A DNA stretch of 6,518 nucleotides from an uncultured Bacteroidales bacterium (GTDB lineage: Bacteria > Bacteroidota > Bacteroidia > Bacteroidales > P3): contig CALEPD010000181.1 in NCBI GenBank assembly GCA_937910265.1, positions 1-6,518 of the forward strand, in the 5' to 3' direction. The notes beneath the pieces are model-generated. The model searched no databases. It was not told where the DNA came from and saw only the letters and a program-made list of their open reading frames with translations. The position numbers and the translations under genes are program-made. This document shows, in pieces, positions 1 to 6,518 of the stretch; positions within the stretch are counted from its first letter, which is position 1, and each line of letters begins with the position of its first letter.

Positions 1-5
1 ATTGA

Positions 6-1058
6 TCACACGCTGTTGTCGACTCAGGTAGCATAGCCGAAGTGATGGCTAAATCATCAAACGTGGGCATGTGCGAGCTTGGATGGGAATATTACAGAAA
101 CGACCGAGCACGCCTTAAAAAATTGACACAATCAATCTTCCCGTACGATTTGCTCCAGTACGACATCAACACTCTTCAAACCAAAGGTCACATAAACAAC
201 CTTTCGTCTAACAGTGACTTTCTCAATTTCTGCTATGGATACGCCACCAACGTTACAGCCATGCAACTGGTCACATTTTACAACGCATTGGCCAACAATG
301 GCGTAATGGTAAAACCGCTGTTCTGCAAAAAGATCGGAGACAACGTCATCAAACCCATTGTTCTCAACGAAAGAATATGCAGTGAACAAACTGCCCAAAT
401 CATGACCGATTTGCTTGTCGGAGTGATTGAAAATGAACATGGAACCGGAAACAACATCAGGAATCCTCAATACAAGATTGCAGGAAAGACAGGAACCGCT
501 ATAAACAACTATCAAAGAGGTCAAAATCACATCTACAATGCCTCGTTTGCTGGTTATTTTCCTGCTGACAACCCGAAGTACACCTGCCTGGTTGTAGTAA
601 AAAGAGTTCGCCAGCATGGCCGGCAAGCAGCCAGCCCTGTTTTCAAAAAAGTAGCCGACTGTGTAATGGCCATCGATTCGACAATAAACTACGAGCAAAA
701 AACGATTGAAGACGGGGACCCGACGGCCTTACCGTATGTCAACCGCGGGAATCAATCGGAAATCATGCAAATCTCACAAATTCTCAACATACCCTTCCAC
801 TCCTCCGACTCGACAGCCGAATGGTGTTCACACTCCGCTTCCGAAACCGGCGCTATTGGTTCATACAACAAGATGGCCACACAAAACGGACGCATGCCGA
901 ACTGCATAGGAATGACTGCCAAGGATGCCGTATTGCTACTGAACCAGCATGGCATAAAAGCCGTCATCACCGGATACGGTAAAGTGAAGGGACAATCGCC
1001 CAAACCAGGTGCAGAAACCAACAGCAAAACAACCGCGCGTTTAACATTAGCAAACTAA
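6..1058 (+). CDS. ftsI: FtsI/PBP2-type septal peptidoglycan transpeptidase with C-terminal PASTA domain, 5'-truncated
   Basis: Class B penicillin-binding protein that cross-links septal peptidoglycan in the periplasm, working with FtsW. Only the 3' part is present; the membrane anchor, the pedestal domain and the SxxK active-site serine lie upstream. Numbering from the GTG at 42, the SxN motif is S5-S6-N7 (context AKSSNVGM), the KTG motif is K149-T150-G151 (GKTGTA), and residues 60-90 carry the usual helix ending in NALANNG. After a linker (about 222-284), residues 285-338 form one PASTA domain ending in a GQSPKPGA-type turn. The GTG at 42 is not a real start, because family-like sequence (VVDSGSIAEV) lies just before it in frame. 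That frame closes at a TGA at 3-5, while bases 1-12 fit the family in another frame (IDHT), suggesting a frameshift at about 13-17. The gene ends 10 bases before murE. The family call is firm; the 5' edge is not. Confidence 0.93.
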   Translation, partial: SHAVVDSGSIAEVMAKSSNVGMCELGWEYYRNDRARLKKLTQSIFPYDLLQYDINTLQTKGHINNLSSNSDFLNFCYGYATNVTAMQLVTFYNALANNGVMVKPLFCKKIGDNVIKPIVLNERICSEQTAQIMTDLLVGVIENEHGTGNNIRNPQYKIAGKTGTAINNYQRGQNHIYNASFAGYFPADNPKYTCLVVVKRVRQHGRQAASPVFKKVADCVMAIDSTINYEQKTIEDGDPTALPYVNRGNQSEIMQISQILNIPFHSSDSTAEWCSHSASETGAIGSYNKMATQNGRMPNCIGMTAKDAVLLLNQHGIKAVITGYGKVKGQSPKPGAETNSKTTARLTLAN

Positions 1059-1068
1059 CCGATGTAAC

Positions 1069-2520
1069 ATGAAACTCTTCGATATACTGAGATCCGTAAA
1101 CTACCAGACAGCGGGCAATGTCGATTTAAAAGCCATCGACATTCAAACTGTGCAATTCGACTCCCGACTTGTGAAGCAGGGCTCGATGTTTGTTGCCATT
1201 GTGGGTACACTTACAGACGGACACAACTATATCGAGGCGGCCTGCGAGAAAGGTGCTTCTGCAATTATTTGCCAAACGTTGCCCGAACACAGGCATGAAA
1301 ACGTTGCCTACGTTGTAACGCCTAACAGCAACGAAGCCTTGGGAATAATTGCGTCCAACTTGTACGGCAACCCCTCGTCAAAACTGAAGCTGATAGGCAT
1401 CACCGGCACCAACGGCAAAACCACCACGGTTACCTTGCTCCACAAACTTTTCCGCATGCACGGATACAATGTCGGACTGTTGTCGACCATCATCAATAAG
1501 ATTAACGAACGAGAGATACCCAGCACACACACCACGCCAGACGCATTGCAACTCAACAAACTTCTTGCCGAAATGGTTGAAGAAAATTGCCAATACGCCT
1601 TTATGGAAGTGAGTTCACATGCGTTGTCGCAACAACGTGTATCAGGAATCACATTCGCCGGGGCCATATTCAGCAACATCACCCACGACCACCTCGACTA
1701 CCACAAAACAATGTCAGGCTATATAGCCGCCAAAAAGAGCTTCTTCGACAATCTTCCCAAAACCGCATTTGCTCTGACCAACCGCGACGACCGAAACGGA
1801 ATGGTAATGGTTCAAAACTGTAAAGGTGATATCAAAACCTACAGTTTGAACAGCATGGCAGACTTCCGCTGCAGGATTGTAGAAAACAGTTTCGAAGGAT
1901 TGCACCTCGAAATCAACAAGACAGAAGTTTGGACCCGTCTGGTGGGTAAATTCAACGCATACAACTTGACTGCCATTTACGCCACAGCATGCCTTTGCGG
2001 CATGGAGCCCACAGAGGCTCTGGAGCTGATCAGCCAGTTGACTGCCGCCGAAGGACGATTCGAATATGTTCAAGGCAAAGGCATCACCGCCATCGTTGAC
2101 TACGCGCACACACCCGACGCACTTCAGAATGTGATCGACACAATCAACAACATACGAAACAACACGCAACAACTGATCACTGTTGTAGGATGCGGAGGCG
2201 ACAGGGACCCGATGAAACGCCCCGTCATGGCACAGATCGCAGTAACAGGAAGCAGCAAAGTCATACTCACATCCGATAACCCGCGCACAGAGGATCCTGA
2301 CAAGATACTGGACAACATGGAGACTGGCATCAACGAGAACGACCGTTTCCGCGTAGTACGCATCAGCGACCGCAGACAGGCCATCCGTACCGCGTGCATG
2401 ATGGCACAATCAGGCGACATCATCCTCGTTGCGGGAAAAGGACATGAAAAATATCAGGAAATAAACGGAGTGCGCAACCACTTCGACGACAAAGAAGAAT
2501 TATCAAACATTTTAAAATAA
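1069..2520 (+). CDS. murE: UDP-N-acetylmuramoyl-L-alanyl-D-glutamate--2,6-diaminopimelate ligase (MurE)
   Basis: Cytoplasmic ATP-dependent ligase that adds meso-diaminopimelate to UDP-MurNAc-L-Ala-D-Glu. The 483 residues are full length for the family. The N-terminal UDP-binding domain contains FDSRLVKQGSMFVAI (about 50-64). The central Mur ligase domain has the P-loop GTNGKTT at 113-119 (K117), a THTTPD segment at 153-158 for the UDP substrate, MEVSSHAL at 179-186, and HLDYH at 208-212 followed by the lysine expected to be carbamylated, K222. The C-terminal domain has DYAHTPD at 344-350, GCGGDRD, DNPRTEDP at 403-410 and GKGHE at 456-460. The DNPR motif is the established signature of meso-DAP rather than lysine specificity. 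The ATG at 1069 is chosen because the N-terminus matches the family and lies 10 bases after the ftsI stop. mraY follows after 12 bases, which implies one transcript. Confidence 0.97.
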   Translation: MKLFDILRSVNYQTAGNVDLKAIDIQTVQFDSRLVKQGSMFVAIVGTLTDGHNYIEAACEKGASAIICQTLPEHRHENVAYVVTPNSNEALGIIASNLYGNPSSKLKLIGITGTNGKTTTVTLLHKLFRMHGYNVGLLSTIINKINEREIPSTHTTPDALQLNKLLAEMVEENCQYAFMEVSSHALSQQRVSGITFAGAIFSNITHDHLDYHKTMSGYIAAKKSFFDNLPKTAFALTNRDDRNGMVMVQNCKGDIKTYSLNSMADFRCRIVENSFEGLHLEINKTEVWTRLVGKFNAYNLTAIYATACLCGMEPTEALELISQLTAAEGRFEYVQGKGITAIVDYAHTPDALQNVIDTINNIRNNTQQLITVVGCGGDRDPMKRPVMAQIAVTGSSKVILTSDNPRTEDPDKILDNMETGINENDRFRVVRISDRRQAIRTACMMAQSGDIILVAGKGHEKYQEINGVRNHFDDKEELSNILK

Positions 2521-2532
2521 CCCTATCTAAAT

Positions 2533-3813
2533 ATGCTATACCACCTATTCGACTGGCTTGACCAAACATTGAACATTCCCGGAACGGGTGTATTCCAATA
2601 CATCTCATTCAGGGCAGCGTGCAGCGCAATACTGTCGCTGCTAATCATGCTGGTGTTCGGCAAACCATTCATCAAATGGATTGGCAACAAGCTACAGATG
2701 CTCGACACAGTCCGCACCGAATTGGGATTGGAAGGCGCAACCCAAAAGGCAAAGACTCCCACTATGGGAGGCATTCTCATCCTGGCGGCCATCATCCTAC
2801 CCACCCTCCTCTTCGCTAAATTAGACAACATTTATGTCGTCTTGATGCTATTCACCACCGTTTGGTTGGGCGCTGTTGGATTCGTGGATGACTACCTAAA
2901 AAAGAAAAGAGGCAAAGACGGACTTCCCGGAAAATACAAAATATTGGGACAAGTGATACTTGGTCTGGTTGTAGGCTTAACCATGATGCTTCATCCAGAC
3001 ATCACAATCAAAGAAAAGAATGATGTCCAGCATTATGTGGCACAGCACAATGTGAACATCGACCATAATTACGAGAAGGCAACAACCGAGTTTTCGAACG
3101 ACCCCGTCAAATCGACCAAAACCACTATTCCCTTTGTGAAGAACAACGAATTAGACTATTCCAAAATCATAACCTGGATGGGTGATTGGGCAAAAGATTG
3201 GGTCTGGCTGGTTTATGTAATTGTGGTAATTGTCGTTGTGACAGCAGTGTCGAACGCCTCGAATCTCACTGACGGCATAGACGGCATGGCGACGAGCGTG
3301 GCAGCCGTGAATGGCGGCGCTCTGGCGATTCTTGCATGGGTATCGGGCAATATAATCATGGCAAACTACCTGAATATCATGTATCTGCCAAATATTGGAG
3401 AATTAACCGTATTCATTGCGGCATTTGTCGGTGCAACATTAGGGTTTCTATGGTACAACACGCATCCAGCCGAAATCTTTATGGGCGACACCGGCAGTTT
3501 GGCCATTGGCGGCATCATAGCAGTTTTTGCGCTCCTCATACGAAAAGAGCTTTTGCTCCCCGTTCTATGCGGAATTTACCTAATTGAAGACCTTTCTGTA
3601 ATCATACAAACTGCCGGATGCAAATATTACCGAAAAAAACACAAACTGTCTGCAAACGAGTGGGTTCCGATAGAAAAACGCCCATTCCTCATGACTCCCA
3701 TACACCACCACTACCAAAAGAAAGGCATAGCAGAGGAAAAGGTTGTACAACGCTTTGTCATCATATCCATCTTATTGGCAATTGTTAGCATTGTAACACT
3801 AAAACTCAGATAG
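2533..3813 (+). CDS. mraY: Phospho-N-acetylmuramoyl-pentapeptide transferase (MraY)
   Basis: Integral membrane enzyme that transfers phospho-MurNAc-pentapeptide to undecaprenyl phosphate, making lipid I on the cytoplasmic face. Visible family motifs are TPTMGG (75-80), FVDDY with the aspartate pair D119-D120, NLTDGIDG (244-251), HPAEIFMGDTGS with the third catalytic aspartate D319, and the HHH motif H391-H393 in a PIHHHYQKKG context. About ten hydrophobic segments can be seen. The protein has 426 residues, about 65 longer than the E. coli enzyme (360). Much of the excess is a polar stretch at about 155-197, between the fourth and fifth membrane segments, which the known topology places in the periplasm; a family-like IPFVKN segment follows it. 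The start at 2533 gives the expected periplasmic N-terminus before the first membrane helix (about 20-40). It sits 12 bases after murE and 47 bases before the murD-like gene. Confidence 0.97.
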   Translation: MLYHLFDWLDQTLNIPGTGVFQYISFRAACSAILSLLIMLVFGKPFIKWIGNKLQMLDTVRTELGLEGATQKAKTPTMGGILILAAIILPTLLFAKLDNIYVVLMLFTTVWLGAVGFVDDYLKKKRGKDGLPGKYKILGQVILGLVVGLTMMLHPDITIKEKNDVQHYVAQHNVNIDHNYEKATTEFSNDPVKSTKTTIPFVKNNELDYSKIITWMGDWAKDWVWLVYVIVVIVVVTAVSNASNLTDGIDGMATSVAAVNGGALAILAWVSGNIIMANYLNIMYLPNIGELTVFIAAFVGATLGFLWYNTHPAEIFMGDTGSLAIGGIIAVFALLIRKELLLPVLCGIYLIEDLSVIIQTAGCKYYRKKHKLSANEWVPIEKRPFLMTPIHHHYQKKGIAEEKVVQRFVIISILLAIVSIVTLKLR

Positions 3814-3860
3814 TAAGCACGAACATCTTAATAAACAACACTAATACATTTTGAAATATA
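3814..3860 (+). other. Short spacer between mraY and the murD-like gene
   Basis: This 47-base A/T-rich spacer is the longest non-coding stretch in the window. An in-frame TGA at 3852-3854 prevents the following gene from extending upstream. There is no purine-rich Shine-Dalgarno sequence before the ATG at 3861, which is usual for Bacteroidota. No hairpin terminator is visible. The spacer is far too short to hold the roughly 260 codons of MurD that are missing. Confidence 0.6.
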
Positions 3861-4397
3861 ATGAACTTCGACACATTGACAAAACCCCAAACCGAACGAG
3901 CACACAGTAACCTGGCCAACGTCGAAACAGCAAAACTGAAACAGATGCGAAGCGCAGGTTTGCGCAATTGCTTCCAACATATCAACGAGACTCGGTTCCG
4001 TATGGAATTTGTTGCCAAAATACACGACAAAGAATTTATCAATGACGCAATGGCCCGCAATGTCAACGCAACCTGGTATGCACTGGAGTCGACCAAAGGC
4101 GACATTATTTGGATTGCCAACAACGGTGAACTGAACGAGCCCGAAAAGCTGCGCAGGGCGGCAGAAGGCAAAGTGCGCATGCTCATCAGTCTTGGAGGGC
4201 TCAATCCCAGCACCCATGAGATGTTCTCTGACATCATACCCGTGATTGAAGAGGCCTCCACCATGCACAGTGCATTGACAAAGGCATTGTACAGTGACAT
4301 TGAAAAAGCAAAAGTTCTGTTCTCACCGGCGGTAGCCAACAATGTACCGGCGGAGGTTCAGGGAGAAGAATTCAGACATGAAGTAAACGAACTATGA
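3861..4397 (+). CDS. Stand-alone MurD C-terminal domain-like protein (probable pseudoenzyme) in the murD slot
   Basis: 178-residue protein resembling only the end of MurD, the D-glutamate-adding ligase (about 440-450 residues). HSNLAN (15-20) may match the end of the central domain. RFRMEFVAKIHDKEFINDA (45-63), NVNATWYALES (67-77) and KVLFSPAVA (151-159) follow the MurD C-terminal domain in order. The N-terminal UDP-binding domain and the P-loop domain are absent, so ATP-dependent ligation is not expected. By alignment from memory to E. coli MurD, D317 is kept as D62, but K319 becomes M64, T321 becomes R66, the GGDGK loop becomes ANNGE (86-90), and S415/L416 become N160/N161, with F422 lost in a short deletion. 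The frame is intact, and the TGA overlaps the ftsW ATG. No signal peptide or membrane segment is seen, so it is probably cytoplasmic. It may be a decaying murD, or a retained domain with a binding or regulatory role; the function is unknown. The MurD relationship is convincing by eye but was not computed. Confidence 0.8.
   Translation: MNFDTLTKPQTERAHSNLANVETAKLKQMRSAGLRNCFQHINETRFRMEFVAKIHDKEFINDAMARNVNATWYALESTKGDIIWIANNGELNEPEKLRRAAEGKVRMLISLGGLNPSTHEMFSDIIPVIEEASTMHSALTKALYSDIEKAKVLFSPAVANNVPAEVQGEEFRHEVNEL
4394..4397 (+). other. ATGA stop/start overlap coupling the murD-like gene to ftsW
   Basis: The ftsW start (ATG, 4394-4396) and the murD-like stop (TGA, 4395-4397) share the bases ATGA. 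Such overlaps commonly give translational coupling by ribosome re-initiation, so a nonsense or frameshift mutation in the murD-like gene could lower FtsW synthesis. The overlap is seen directly; the coupling is inferred. Confidence 0.7.
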
Positions 4398-5566
4398 CAA
4401 AACTAAAGAACATATTCAAGGGAGACAGTGGTATATGGGTTATCTACTTCATACTTACCATTCTTTCTGTTATTGCAGTATACAGCTCTGTAGGATACAC
4501 CGCGGCAAGCCAAGACGAAAGCCCCTTCGGTTATATACTGATGCATATTATTTTCATAGTTATTGCATATGTTGTAATCATTATATGTTCTGTGTTCGAC
4601 TATAAAAAAATCTATCCCTATTTGAGGCTCATATATCCAATCATAATATTACTACTTATTTTCACCCTAGCAATAGGACGGGGCGGACGATGGATATCTA
4701 TTAGTGGCTTAACCCTTCAACCATCCGAGATAGCCAAAGTATTCATCATAGCCTTTATGGCACGCACCTTAGTGTCGATGCAACAAGTAATAAAAGAGAA
4801 ATCGACATTCTACAAACTGCTGGCATTCATCATTCCCATTTTCTTACCTATTTTTATAAGCAACTACTCGACTGCATCATTGATATTAGTTGTATGCTAT
4901 ATAATGATGCTTTATGGAGGTGTCAGAAAAAAGTACTGGTTCATAGGCCTTGCCACTGGATTTGCCGTCGTTTTCATATTCCTGTACATTTGCTACAAGC
5001 ACCCGGAAATATTACCGCAAAACGAGTATACACGTTTCTATACTTGGGGAAACCGAATTGACAGTTGGCTTAATCCATCCTATAGTGAGCTGACTCAAGA
5101 AAACATTTCACGCATGGCAATTTCAAGAGGCGGACTGTTTGGAAGCGGCAGCGGAAACACCATACATGCAAGACTTATCACACAAGCCGAAAACGACTTC
5201 ATCTTCTCATTCATTATAGAAGAATATGGATCCCTTGGAGGACTTGCACTGTTTTTCTTATACAACATCTTTTTCTTCCGCTGCATCCGCATCGTCATTT
5301 CGTGCAACGACCTTTTCGGAAAATTATTGGTGGCTGGATACGGCTCGCTGATATATATCCAGGCACTTTTACACATGAGCGTGACAGTTGGACTGATACC
5401 CGTTACGGGACAGACGCTTCCCTTTATAAGCAAGGGAGGTTCTGCATATATTGTAATGAGTGTCGGGATCGGAATCATACAGTCGGTTGCATACAACACT
5501 CGATTGGAGAAAAACAAAAAAAATCAGGAACAACAAATATCTACACATCATGAAAGCAATCATTAG
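4394..5566 (+). CDS. ftsW: SEDS-family septal peptidoglycan glycosyltransferase (FtsW)
   Basis: Polytopic inner-membrane protein that polymerises lipid II into septal glycan strands together with its partner FtsI. The 390 residues suit the family and contain about ten hydrophobic segments from residue 14 on. SEDS signatures are GRGGRWIS at 95-102 followed by LQPSEIAK (Q109-P110-S111-E112). In the large extracytoplasmic loop, AENDFIFSFIIEEYG contains D268, at the place of the catalytic aspartate of RodA/FtsW. The C-terminal block is GLIPVTGQTLPFISKGGS, with the GGS at 348-350. The short N-terminus (MTKLKNIFKGD) is typical of Bacteroidota FtsW and supports the ATG at 4394. Position between the murD slot and murG favours FtsW over RodA. 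The gene overlaps its neighbours at both ends, and its coding sequence looks more A/T-rich, with many ATA isoleucine codons, than murE. Confidence 0.95.
   Translation: MTKLKNIFKGDSGIWVIYFILTILSVIAVYSSVGYTAASQDESPFGYILMHIIFIVIAYVVIIICSVFDYKKIYPYLRLIYPIIILLLIFTLAIGRGGRWISISGLTLQPSEIAKVFIIAFMARTLVSMQQVIKEKSTFYKLLAFIIPIFLPIFISNYSTASLILVVCYIMMLYGGVRKKYWFIGLATGFAVVFIFLYICYKHPEILPQNEYTRFYTWGNRIDSWLNPSYSELTQENISRMAISRGGLFGSGSGNTIHARLITQAENDFIFSFIIEEYGSLGGLALFFLYNIFFFRCIRIVISCNDLFGKLLVAGYGSLIYIQALLHMSVTVGLIPVTGQTLPFISKGGSAYIVMSVGIGIIQSVAYNTRLEKNKKNQEQQISTHHESNH
5550..5566 (+). other. 17-base overlap of the ftsW 3' end and murG 5' end
   Basis: The murG ATG at 5550 lies inside the last codons of ftsW, which stops with TAG at 5564-5566, in a different frame. 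The start is supported because the MurG glycine-rich motif begins only six residues after it, so no later ATG would keep the motif. The arrangement suggests coupled translation of the lipid II flow genes. Confidence 0.75.
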
Positions 5567-6518
5567 TGGAGGTGGTAGCGGCGGTCACATATTCCCCGCA
5601 ATAGCGATAGCCAACGCAATCAAAAAACGTTGGAACGACGCCGACATTCTGTTTATCGGTGCAGAAGGCCGTATGGAAATGGAGAAGGTGCCATTGGCAG
5701 GCTACCCCATCAAAGGATTGCCCATTGCAGGCCTGCAGAGAAAAATAACGGCAGAGAACATCCGAAAAAACCTCGCGCTCCCCTATAAAGTACTACGAAG
5801 CAGAGCTATGGTTAGGAAAATACTTGCCGACTTGAAACCCGATGTAGTAATCGGTGTGGGGGGGTTTGCGAGCGAACCGACACTCCGCACCGCAGCATCC
5901 ATGGGTTTCCCCACATTGATACAGGAGCAGAACTCGTATGCCGGACTCACAAACAAGAGCCTTTCGAAAAAAGCGCGCACAATCTGTGTAGCCTACGATG
6001 GAATGGACAGGTTCTTCCCTTCTGAAAAGATAGTTTTCACCGGCAACCCTGTACGCGCAGACATCGAAAACATGAATGCGACAAAACAGGAAGGATGCAG
6101 TCACTTTGACTTAGACCCAACCAAACAGATTGTGCTCTCGATAGGAGGAAGCCTTGGTGCAGAAAGCATCAACAAGATGCTCATGGGCAAAACCAATTTC
6201 TTCAAGGACAACGATATCCAACTGCTTTGGCAGACCGGGAAATGGATGTACCAAGAGGCGTTGGAACAGGTGAGGGCAGCAGGATTGGAGCCATGGATAA
6301 AAATTCACGAATTCATCAGCCGTATGGATTTGGCATACAGCGCTGCCGATGTAGTGATTTCGAGAGCAGGAGCCATAGCAATATCGGAACTGTGCCTTGT
6401 AGGCAAACCCACCATACTGATACCATCGCCCAATGTGGCTGAAGACCACCAAACCAAAAACGCGATGGCACTTTCGGAGAAGGGAGCCGCTGTGGTGATT
6501 GCCGACATCGAATGCCGC
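5550..6518 (+). CDS. murG: UDP-N-acetylglucosamine--MurNAc-(pentapeptide) pyrophosphoryl-undecaprenol GlcNAc transferase (MurG), 3'-truncated by the window
   Basis: Peripheral membrane glycosyltransferase (GT-B fold, family GT28) that converts lipid I to lipid II on the cytoplasmic face. The frame is open for 323 codons to the last base with no stop; about 40-50 residues are missing compared with usual MurG lengths. In the N-terminal acceptor domain, GGGSGGH at 7-13 is the first glycine-rich loop, GVGGFASEP at 102-110 the second, and QEQNSYAGLTN at 125-135 matches the family HEQNxxAGLTN motif, with Q125 in place of His. The C-terminal donor domain has SIGGSLGA (197-204), then SRAGAIAISEL (271-281), whose E280 corresponds to the UDP-GlcNAc-binding glutamate, and AEDHQTKNA (297-305). 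The ATG at 5550 overlaps ftsW, and MurG families start just before the glycine loop. The established dcw order predicts murC next, outside the window. Confidence 0.96.
   Translation, partial: MKAIISGGGSGGHIFPAIAIANAIKKRWNDADILFIGAEGRMEMEKVPLAGYPIKGLPIAGLQRKITAENIRKNLALPYKVLRSRAMVRKILADLKPDVVIGVGGFASEPTLRTAASMGFPTLIQEQNSYAGLTNKSLSKKARTICVAYDGMDRFFPSEKIVFTGNPVRADIENMNATKQEGCSHFDLDPTKQIVLSIGGSLGAESINKMLMGKTNFFKDNDIQLLWQTGKWMYQEALEQVRAAGLEPWIKIHEFISRMDLAYSAADVVISRAGAIAISELCLVGKPTILIPSPNVAEDHQTKNAMALSEKGAAVVIADIECR

Noticed and set aside
132..698. Minus-strand open frame (188 codons) opposite ftsI
   Set aside because: It is antisense to the conserved transpeptidase domain including the KTG motif, and no family is recognised in its product.
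706..909. Small + strand open frame inside the ftsI linker region
   Set aside because: It is out of frame with ftsI, and ftsI coding continues through it into a clear PASTA domain. Its Arg/Pro/Thr-rich product looks like a frame shadow.
1714..2409. Long minus-strand open frame (231 codons) opposite murE
   Set aside because: It lies wholly antisense to well-conserved MurE domain sequence, has no recognisable family motif, and looks like a by-product of murE codon use.
3845..3860. TACATTTT, resembling the Bacteroidota -7 promoter element TAnnTTTG, upstream of the murD-like gene
   Set aside because: The final G is misplaced, no TTTG element is seen at the -33 distance, and the site is only eight bases from the ATG. 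The compact gene spacing favours read-through from upstream.
3806..4342. Minus-strand open frame of 178 codons opposite the murD-like gene, of the same length as it
   Set aside because: The equal length is coincidental. The + strand frame carries ordered MurD motifs and clean junctions with its neighbours, while the antisense product shows no motif.
5858..5864. Run of seven G in murG as a possible phase-variable or error-prone tract
   Set aside because: The run encodes the conserved GVGGFASEP glycine loop in frame, and the downstream frame is intact, so no slippage is indicated.

Overview
This window is a compact, single-strand piece of a bacterial division and cell wall (dcw) cluster. All genes lie on the + strand in the order ftsI (3' part) - murE - mraY - murD-like fragment - ftsW - murG (5' part). 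Several features point to the Bacteroidales, most likely a Prevotella-like member: the gene order, the class B penicillin-binding protein ending in a PASTA domain, the meso-diaminopimelate type MurE, the enlarged MraY with an extra periplasmic loop, and A/T-rich leaders with no Shine-Dalgarno sequence. The genus is an inference; no marker gene settles it.

Layout. Bases 1-1058 hold the end of the septal transpeptidase gene; its reading frame appears broken in the first ~15 bases. Bases 1069-2520 encode a complete MurE and 2533-3813 a complete MraY. After a 47-base spacer, 3861-4397 encodes a 178-residue protein that matches only the last part of MurD. Its stop codon overlaps the ftsW start (4394-5566), and ftsW overlaps murG by 17 bases. 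MurG (5550 onward) is open to the window end, with roughly the last 40-50 residues missing.

How the genes work together. MurE adds meso-DAP to UDP-MurNAc-L-Ala-D-Glu in the cytoplasm. MraY moves the finished UDP-MurNAc-pentapeptide onto undecaprenyl phosphate (lipid I), and MurG adds GlcNAc (lipid II). The FtsW-FtsI pair then polymerises and cross-links lipid II at the septum. The missing step is D-Glu addition by MurD. The slot where murD normally sits holds only a stand-alone MurD-like C-terminal domain, without the ATP-binding P-loop and with the D-Glu-contacting residues replaced.

That intact but catalytically impossible MurD remnant, in the murD position and translationally coupled to ftsW, is the most interesting item here. 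The rest of the window is ordinary dcw content. There is no RNA gene, mobile element, CRISPR array, convincing promoter or terminator, and no non-coding stretch longer than 47 bases.
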